Of a stretch of DNA of 64,000 bases, positions 56,900 through 64,000 are shown in pieces. The stretch comes from Armillaria gallica. Its lineage: Eukaryota; Basidiomycota; Agaricomycetes; Agaricales; Physalacriaceae. Made by a program: the position numbers and the translations under genes. The stretch is taken from NCBI GenBank assembly GCA_037576215.1, contig JBANDB010000001.1, positions 6,138,001 through 6,202,000 of the forward strand. Direction: 5' to 3'. Every line of letters starts with the position of its first letter. The stretch's first letter is position 1. Below the pieces are notes generated by a model. The model ran no database searches, was not told where the DNA came from, and saw only the letters and a list, made by a program, of their open reading frames with translations.

Positions 56900-57950
56900 A
56901 AATGTCAGTCATACCATCGGATCCTAGTGGACGAAAACATTACATGTAGGCGCATTGCTTAGTACTCCCTGCACTAGCTTCGACTCCCAGCTGGATGATG
57001 CACATTGACAAATGAGGCTTTTCATCTGGGCTGTACCTTTCCAATGAACATCAGATGGAGACCCATCTTCCTGGGATTTGCGCATACCTAGCACTTGATA
57101 AACGTTTGTCAAAAACAATGGAGGGCTGGTCATACGACAAGAGCCTGACATCTGCTTTGGTCACAAAGATCTTGGCATTGCGAAGAAGATACAAACTGTT
57201 AGTACTCTTCGGCAATTTCATTCACTCCCACTTGATCACATCCACGGTCCTGAGAGCCAACACAATTTGCAGTGAAATCGCCATACAGTATGCCCTGGCC
57301 TGATGGCACGACTCTCGCTGATATTATTTGAGTCAATACGCGCGCCGAATCCAACGAAAGTTTTGGCCTGACATATCCGGGTGTATGTGGCCCAGAGAGG
57401 AGTTTTTCCCCATTAATACGAGGGTGCAAGGCAGGGGAGTACAGCTTGGGGAGGGCCGGGAATGTTTATCGCCCTCACCGAGTGGCCAAGGACGTAGATG
57501 TCAGCGTCGGGGACAGGGAGGTTATCTACGACTCATTGCATCGCATCCCTGATGTCCTGAGTTGTGCTGGGGATGACGGTGATGAACCTGCGAGCCGAGC
57601 CGAGTCGTAGGCGAGGAACGAGCGCCCGCCCACCCATGTAGAACCTGCTTCCACGTGAGAAGACGAGGATCAGAGGATTGGGGCGCGGAATGGGAGGGCA
57701 GTACATGTCGAGCTTGGGCCGATTAGTTAAGATTCTCGCATGGCCTTCTTGATTGACACGCGCATGGATTTCAGGATGGCAATGAAAGCATTTATTGCTA
57801 TTCAAGTAGGTCAGTGATAGAAAATTGTAAGAGACATTAAGACGTACTCGGCACCAAGATATCGTTCGCTGGATGTTTGCTACCATCACTCATTCAAACG
57901 TTCGTCTTGTACCAGAAAAAATCTAGTCTCGACCTCAAATGATTAATGGC
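56900..57950 (-). pseudogene. Alpha/beta-hydrolase-like, copy 8 (decayed)
   Basis: Equivalent to copies 1 and 3. First exon and GTACGT intron near 57800-57880, LDMYCPPIPR, LILVFSRGSRFYMGGRALVPRL near 57600-57700, a short TTQDIRDAMQ helix near 57540, and 3' pieces to about 56930. The elbow region is degraded. Frame changes throughout. Confidence 0.45.
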
Positions 57951-58275
57951 GCGTGAGATGTCGTTACAGGATCGGTGAGCTGTTGCTCCAACTCAGATGA
58001 GAGGCATCGAGTGCTCTGTTAATGCAGTTGGCGCACTAGTGGTCTCAATTGGTGCGGGTTTGCCTTTGAGGATGGGAGTGGCAAAGTTGAATGCAAGTTC
58101 TGTTCGAGCCAGTCAGTGATAGTAAAATGTAAGAGAAAAGAAATGTACTTGGCAGCAGGACATCGTTCATCTCTCCCCCTTGAATCTGCTCCGTGGCTTG
58201 TTCGATGTTTACTGCTGTCGCCCATGTATGAGAGAGTCACCCTCATCAACCATGACAGACTGGGAAATTAGTGAT
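57951..58275. other. Hydrolase first-exon remnant, unit 4/5 boundary
   Basis: Matches 16131-16445 with the same GTACTT/GTACGT-type intron piece. Ends at GTGAT, the left target duplication of the LTR element. Confidence 0.45.
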
Positions 58276-58503
58276 TGTTGGAAGCTGTAGGTTCGCAGTG
58301 GGTAGACTAGTGGCTGGTAAAGCCAGACTAATGAACTTGTATTCTCTGGCTCCTACAGAGCCTGTATTTATACTATGAAGACTATCTAGAATGTTCTACT
58401 AAACTCGTCCATAAGCAGTAAGTATCGGTCCCAAGGTCATCTGGCATCATGCCGACTTGAACCTTCTATACTCTTCTCGCGGCTTCCCACGATATCTCCA
58501 ACA
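58276..58503 (-). repeat. 3' LTR of the copia-like element
   Basis: 228 bp, TGTTGGAAGC...CTCCAACA; a purine tract (GCGGGGGAG on the minus strand) adjoins it at 58504-58512. Confidence 0.9.
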
Positions 58504-58768
58504 CTCCCCCGCAAGATGGCATTATGCCGCAAAATCTAAAAATACCAAAAACAGTCCTAAATACCAAACTCAGAAACTCCCCCGGAAGCCCTCTATTCTA
58601 GCCCATATCACAGGAGCACACAGCTACTCACAGCCGGCCGATAACACATATCCAGGCCACCGGATCACACAGATCTACCGTGATAGATAACACATATCCA
58701 CTGGAGCTTAAGAGACCAACCTTCCAAAGGGAAATCCGGTACCAAAATTCTTCCTTCAAGTAATTGCC

Positions 58769-59050
58769 TCAATAGGCACAGTCGTCGCTGAGCTCGTAAC
58801 AGACTTGGCTCGCGTGTTCTTCGTTACGGTTATCGTCTCGATCCCGATCATTGCGTCTCTGGGTCTGACCAATTTGGCAATCACGGCTGATATGCCCTGG
58901 TTTCCCGCAATTATAGCATGTAACCTGATTCCTTCCCTTCTTTCCTTCTTCGGACCACGGAATTCTCCCTCGGGTCCTTCGTGCCAGCATTGCCGTGTCC
59001 CCAGTCAGTTTCGGTATGGACATCAGTACATTTCCTGTTGTAGTAGCCAT
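58769..59050 (-). CDS. Gag remnant with CCHC zinc knuckle
   Basis: A 93-residue frame from ATG 59048-59050 (MATTTGNVLMSIPKL). Residues near 44-57 read CYNCGKPGHISRDC, a canonical CX2CX4HX4C knuckle, followed by an Arg/Asp/Asn-rich tail. Only the N-terminal few residues and nucleocapsid-like part of a copia Gag-Pol remain, so the deletion removed capsid, protease, integrase and RT. It could still bind RNA if translated. Confidence 0.65.
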   Translation of the reverse strand: MATTTGNVLMSIPKLTGDTAMLARRTRGRIPWSEEGKKGRNQVTCYNCGKPGHISRDCQIGQTQRRNDRDRDDNRNEEHASQVCYELSDDCAY

Positions 59051-59139
59051 GATGTAATGAGCGTGTAATACGATAAATGAGGGCGCATCAAGAAATCAAG
59101 ATACCGAATATAGTCTACAAAGGGCCGGGGCCCATAACC

Positions 59140-59367
59140 TGTTGGAAGCTGTAGGTTCACAGTGGGTAGACTAGTGGCTGGTAAAGCCAGACTAATGAAC
59201 TTGTATTCTCTGGCTCCTACAGAGCCTGTATTTATACTATGAAGACTATCTAGAATGTTCTACTAAACTCGTCCATAAGCAGTAAGTATCGGTCCCAAGG
59301 TCATCCGGCATCATGCCGACTTGAACCTTCTACACTCTTCTCGCGGCTTCCCACGATATCTCCAACA
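59140..59367 (-). repeat. 5' LTR of the copia-like element
   Basis: 228 bp, same ends as the other LTR. Primer site GGTTATGGGCCC at 59128-59139 on the minus strand directly adjoins it. Confidence 0.9.
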
Positions 59368-59372
59368 GTGAT

Positions 59373-60139
59373 CGACTAGATGAGTAATGTCAACGAGATC
59401 TTGAGAGGTGCTGTACGCCGGCCAACAAGATGCACGATGAATGCGGGGTAGGGCTCATCACAGTGTACGTCTAAGAGGGAAACTGCAAATTCAAATTGGA
59501 ACTGAAAGTCACATAACGGTCACAACCATCCCCTTTTTCGCTCAATTACTCGTGCGGGGAAAATTTACCTCAACACAAGGATCTCAATCCGTCTCTTGAG
59601 TAGTACATCGGAAAGTATACACGGCTGTGATCCATTTCGATGTACGCGAGGGTTCAACGTCGCAAGTTCGGCCGATGAGTGGGCATTTGTAGTAGCCCTC
59701 TAGTTCCACCATTGGAGAAGGGGAGAATCTGTGTACGACGTTGACTGGATGGCGGGGCCGGGAACGTAGATCAAGGGAGATGCCCGGAAATGACAACGAA
59801 GGAGCTGGGGTTAGGACTGCGTGTGACCGTCACCGTCGAAGAGAGTATGCGACATTTGAGTTAGTGCACCCACATTGGTCTGTGTTTCCCGCCGGTCAAA
59901 GGGCAGAATAATCCCGGGCCCGTTTCTCTTCCTTGGAATTGCTGCACTATAACAAAGACTCGTCGCCATTCACAAGTCCTGGCACTCTGGGTACCGACAG
60001 ATATCCATCACACTCGTTCAAAAGCCGACTTGTGTTCCTATGCTCACCACATGCAATTAAACATCGTTCATCGAATACAAGACCACCAATATGGACGGTG
60101 GATATGTATATGACAGAAAAATGCAAACCCTCGATAGCG
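59373..60139. other. tRNA-like repeat region, unit 5
   Basis: Matches 16440-17460 with a 320-bp deletion after the damaged B box near 59650 (GGGTTCAACGTCGCAAG). No gene supported. Confidence 0.45.
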
Positions 60140-61180
60140 TGCATGCAACTTTGACACCAGTCCTGTCCTGAGCGCCAAATGTGATCACGACCATCTGAGA
60201 CAAACTCGATGCACGATATGTCTCTTGTATTCAACCTCACTGAACTTTTCGGGAGCGGAGGGAACACCACCGGTACCTAACAAGAGCCTCGGAGTCGGTA
60301 CACTCGCCAAATCCAACAACACTTGCAGAATGCTCTGCTTGGTCTTAACGTTCTGAGGCCCGATGATAGATGTGAGGGCGGGAAGCGTGCATGCGGGTAT
60401 GTAGAAGCCGCAGCTATATAGAAGACGTCAGCCTCCCGCTGATACCCTTCGAGTCAGTACGATAGGCTCACAGAATCCAACAATGCCATTGGCCCAATCT
60501 TCTGCTTAGCCTCGGCGTAAGACAACTTCATATCTGCTGGCCACATGCACCGCTCAGAGAGGACCGCACGTTTGATACCAGGGTGCAGGGCAGTGGAGTA
60601 AAACCCCGGAAGAGAGAGGATGGCGAACATGTTTATCGCTTCTGCAGAATGACAGGATGTGACCTGTTGCATAGCATCTTGAACGTCCTGAGCTATGGCA
60701 GGGAGTTGGACACCCAAGTCAACGAGGCGGTAGTCGGGGACGATGGTGGTGAACATCGCGGGGGCGGGTAGCGTGTGTGCACCCATGTACCCATGTAGAC
60801 CCTGAGGCTGTATGAGAAGACAGAGATCGGGATGTCCATGTCAGGGCATGGGGAGGGCAGTAGACGTCGAGTGTGACACGTTCAGTTGGGTGGTATTGAG
60901 GTATTCTCGCGTTAGATTCCAAATTGACAGGCCTTCGGCTTCGGAAAGCATTGATTCCTCTTCAAGTGGGTCAGCGATAGCAAAACGTAAGAGACAAGAC
61001 GTACTCGGCACCAAGATATTGCTTATGTCTCTACCTTGGATCTGTGCGATTTGTTCCATGGTCCACTGGATGTTGACCACCATTGCCCGTCCATTGTATA
61101 TGGAAAGAAATCTGGTCTCGTCGTCAAACAATGCACGGGACGTCATTGTAGGATTGGTGAGCTGAGGCCCTTGTGTTGCC
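60140..61180 (-). pseudogene. Alpha/beta-hydrolase-like, copy 9 (best preserved)
   Basis: First exon near 61020-61170 (SRALFDDETRFLSIYNGRAMVVNIQWTMEQIAQIQGRDI) ends at a GTACGT donor (61002 region); after a 45-nt intron comes SEAEG...VTLDVYCPP, LSSHTASGSTWV, PDYRLVDLGVQLPAIAQDVQDAMQQV, CHSAEAINMFAILSLPGFYSTALHPGIKRAVLSERCMWPADMKLSYAEAKQKIGPMALLDS, open without a break over 110 codons (60454-60786). The elbow has Glu for Gly (HSAEA). A short deletion in the GGGF strand and a stop after SVSLSY suggest it is dead too. Confidence 0.55.
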
Positions 61181-61729
61181 CAGGCCTCGCAGATGAGAAT
61201 TGGGTCAGGTTCTTGTGTGGTCTTCTCAGTTGACGCGCGTTTGGCTTTGAAATTTAAGGATGGATGAATGCATCTAGTACTGTTCAGGGAGGTCAATATT
61301 GCTAGTAGAAATGAAAATGGAAGGAAAAGGACGTACTCGACGGCAAGAGTCTCTCCCTTCGACCCGTAAGATTTTCTCTATGGCTTCTTGGATGCTTGGC
61401 GCTATTCTATACTGCGAGAGCCGACCTCGTCTGCGACGACAGGTTGTGCTCCCATAAGGATGAGCGGAGCGTCGGGTTCGAGAAGATTGACGTGAACTGT
61501 GAGGCCATTCGAAGTGAGAGCGAGTTTATGAGGACACGAAAGTCATGTTCAAGCCAAGGTCACACTGTCACTGTCACAATGTTTCCTCTTTTATTCCTCT
61601 TTCGATCTCGGACACTGACGTGACTCATTTTGCCTTCTTGACAAATAACTAAAACCACAAGACTAATCCAGGCATCAAGCAGTACTGTTCAGTTAACGGC
61701 GAGTGACGTTCTCATCTATGTGGAGATGC
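61181..61729. other. Hydrolase first-exon remnants
   Basis: Matches 18720-19260 and 45850-46370. No intact gene. Confidence 0.4.
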
Positions 61730-63624
61730 GATTATCTGCTGCGCACGGCATTAGACCACGACCTTTGAGACGCTCGGGTCCTATCATCAAGGTTCTCTGT
61801 CTACAGTCAACTCTGTAATAACCCATACCCCTCCGTTCCCACTCGGCGCTATGGGTTATGAGGGAGTATGGGTTTAAAGATAGGAATTTGAGGGGAATAT
61901 GCACTTCGGTAGACGAACAAACCTATGGCTTATGGGGTGGTATGACCTTATAGAGGTATGGGTTATCACAGAGTCGACTGTATGTACACTGAGTTAAAGG
62001 AGAACGCCCAAACTCGGACCTGGGGCTCAGCTGAATACTTCATTCGCATTAGATGCTCTCTTTTCCTCCTCTGGTCTTAACATTCAATCCAGTTCAGCGC
62101 TCCCCTTGTTTCGTGTCTGCCTCTCTGTGTTCAAATTCCTCAAACGAGCGTCCTCGTTACTGTACTCTGGTGATGCATTGGCCACTGGTATGATGACCAA
62201 CAGTCTCGGGTTCGATTCCCCACTGAAGATTCGTAAAGGGGCGAATCATTTTGTTCTCATTCGAGCCGGGCCGTGAAGCTTAACTTCTTCCCTCTCAAGA
62301 GACGGTTAGCTCTCCATTTTTGGCAGCCTATCCTTTGTTTATAGCCACAGGGAACCTAAGATGTGTCTACTCTTCTCTCCCTTTGGTGATGCATCGTGGT
62401 TTTCTACTGTGACATCCAACCGTGGCAACTTAGCTTGACCTTTTATTCATGGTTCCCACATAACTTAGTCCCATGTGAATATTTCCACACTTCGATATAG
62501 TGCGATTGAACTCTTTTGCATCATGCCCTCGCCCACCCGATATCATCATTCAGAAGGCCTGCGGTATCAAGCATTTTGGCGCTCCCTTTGTTTCGTGTCT
62601 TTCTCTCTCTGTTCGCCTTTCCTTTAGACTTGCCTCCTCGCAGTGTAGTGGCCACAACACATAGAGCTCGGGTTCGATTCCCATCTGGAGATCAAATAGA
62701 TTGATAAGACTCATGTTTTGTTCTCCGCCATGGTACTTAGCTTCCTCCTTCTGATGGCCGTCAAATCCTTGGCTCATCCTTTCGCTCATACAGCCCTTAC
62801 CATGTCTACATCTCTGAGCAGTATTATGAACCTGTACGCTCTTGGAGCTTTTCCTACGCATCTTGAATAAATTCGGACCTAGAGCAGCCTCCAGTGGTAT
62901 ACCGGTTAGAGCTTGGAACACATGAATGGGTTCGATCCCCACTACTACGATCATATAGGGTTAATGGAGCAGCATTTTGAACCTTGCATCTTTTTGAACA
63001 GATTTCATGCACGGCATTACTTCCTACGGAGATTCTATCTTTCCCCCAGTCAACTTTCCCGGGGACGTATACTTCTCTGTGTAAAGATGATGAAAACGCG
63101 CCGATTTCCTCTCGCAAGTTAGTGCACACTTACGAACTCCCTTTCACCTGTCTCTTTTCAACTCTCACGTGAGAAATGTAAGTATCCTTCGAACCCTTCT
63201 ACCAGATTTCAGCTGAATAGCATTTTTCTCCAGACTGCGGAAGGCCCATACATCCGAGCCCAGGATCTATGAATGCATGGGATAGAGAGCTAGGTTTGAT
63301 TAGTGGTATCTTAAATTGCATTTAGGGCAGAGGTCCCTTCTTGCCATCGGAATGCATTCCTGAACACGTTCGAGTACGGGAGCGCGATATTATGACCTCT
63401 AGGTATGAATACACTTACATATGAACCCTTCTATTTCCCTGGCTCGCAGAGTCTAAGGATACCCAGACACAATTGGTGGTATCCGCTTGAATGTATATTG
63501 CGCCTTCAATATTGGGTGCAAGGTAAGGGACACCCAATTGTAGTGGTGTTTAGTTGCATTCTTGGGTTGGGGCTTTCTTTACACCATCTGATTCTTGAAT
63601 TGACAGTCTCCAGTGGTATACCGG
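61730..63624 (+). repeat. tRNA-like repeat block, unit 5
   Basis: Plus-strand modules with B boxes near 62209-62219, 62671-62681 and 62929-62938; the third has A box TGGTATACCGGTTAGA near 62896-62911. From 63176 on it follows units 1 and 3 up to GGTATACCGGT at 63615-63625. No gene seen. The next DUF6535 copy would be expected beyond the window. Confidence 0.6.
61804..61980. mobile_element. pogo/Tc1-like MITE (177 bp) with TA duplication
   Basis: Ends CAGTCAACTCTGTAATAACC and, in reverse, CAGTCGACTCTGTGATAACC: 27-bp inverted repeats with few differences, flanked by TA at 61802-61803 and 61981-61982. Absent from the same place in units 2, 3 and 4 (near 19320, 33350 and 46430). The CAGT start and TA duplication fit fungal pogo-type elements. 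No coding capacity. Confidence 0.8.
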
Positions 63625-64000
63625 TGAAGAGACTCTGTGCGCGCAGGCTAGAAATGCAACAGTGTCGAAGACACTGATCACACCCACACCCAACACTACA
63701 CACACAAACCCTCAAGTTCTTGGGGGGATATTATGCGATAGAAGCAGATTGAAGCAAAACAACTAAACTCTCAGAATATACAATACACGCGTATAGCAAT
63801 AGCGCGCGTCACGTATCTAGATCTCTCTAAGTCCAAAGGCTTTTATAACAAGAGGGGCGACCAATGTCGCTGGGCCTCAAGGCAAGGTGTACTACAATAC
63901 ACGATACGTCGCCACACACCCACAAAATCCTCAATAAGTCACGCACGTCACACACAGGTAACCACAACAACCTAAACACACTCTAAACACGACTCAAAGC
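63625..64000 (-). mobile_element. LTR-like element end, runs off the window
   Basis: The repeat unit stops abruptly after CCGG at 63624 (compare 35606, CCGGTTCAGAACAC), and unrelated sequence starts TGAAGAGACTC, i.e. ends GAGTCTCTTCA on the minus strand. A minus-strand TATAAAAG box at about 63838-63846 suits an LTR promoter. The interior is CA-rich. Other LTR and coding region are outside the window, so the class is open. Confidence 0.5.

Larger units (their letters stand above)
58276..59367 (-). mobile_element. Short copia-like LTR retrotransposon (1092 bp), non-autonomous
   Basis: Two 228-bp LTRs (58276-58503, 59140-59367) differ at only three positions, all C/T or G/A. Ends TGTTGGA...TCCAACA. 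Exact 5-bp duplication GTGAT at 58271-58275 and 59368-59372; the site is single in unit 1 (AGTGACCGACTCAG). On the minus strand the primer site GGTTATGGGCCC follows the 5' LTR directly, the half-initiator-tRNA type used by copia elements, and GCGGGGGAG precedes the 3' LTR. The 636-bp interior has only a zinc-knuckle remnant, no polymerase. Confidence 0.9.

Overview
The window looks like an accessory, repeat-rich segment of an agaricomycete (mushroom-forming basidiomycete) nuclear genome. Genes have 50-75 nt GT-AG introns, four gene copies belong to the basidiomycete membrane family DUF6535, a FunK1-like kinase is present, and the mobile elements are of kinds usual in mushroom genomes. No bacterial, organellar or rRNA sequence is seen. 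Family names come from recognition of sequence by eye; no database search was run.

The backbone is an imperfect tandem array of a roughly 11-15 kb unit, all in one orientation. Each unit reads, left to right: a block of tRNA-like (A box/B box) repeats; a minus-strand DUF6535 gene (copies at 2524-5756, 21272-24465, 36094-39824, 47511-50776); a spacer with a small unknown gene (13802-14656, 24949-25775, 51561-52437; deleted in the third unit); then one or more decayed minus-strand alpha/beta-hydrolase-like copies. A fifth unit begins near 60 kb and is cut by an LTR at 63625. Only the DUF6535 copy at 47511-50776 is open throughout (about 1045 aa from three exons). The other three carry two premature stops each, and all six stops are CGA-to-TGA changes, as expected from cytosine deamination at CpG.

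The units serve as empty-site controls for one another, so several insertions can be bounded closely: a tyrosine-recombinase (DIRS/Ngaro-type) retroelement in a 7.5 kb insertion (5868-13372); a hAT-like MITE inside a DUF6535 exon (38437-38928, 8-bp duplication); a second hAT-like MITE (30963-31375); a CACTA-like MITE (50870-51122, 3-bp duplication); a pogo/Tc1-like MITE (61804-61980, TA); a short copia-like LTR element with identical-length LTRs (58276-59367, 5-bp duplication); and a 4 kb DNA transposon (about 52643-56677) with 16-bp perfect terminal repeats and a transposase-like gene broken by two in-frame stops. The window opens inside a minus-strand Ty3/Gypsy element whose primer site matches its own LTR (Tf1/sushi-type self-priming) and ends inside another LTR.

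Functionally, the host content is a small amplified family of unknown-function membrane proteins plus decaying hydrolase and pseudokinase genes. There is no operon logic. The strongest candidates for something not well described are the 4 kb transposon, the DUF6535 array with its uniform decay pattern, and the tRNA-like repeat family.
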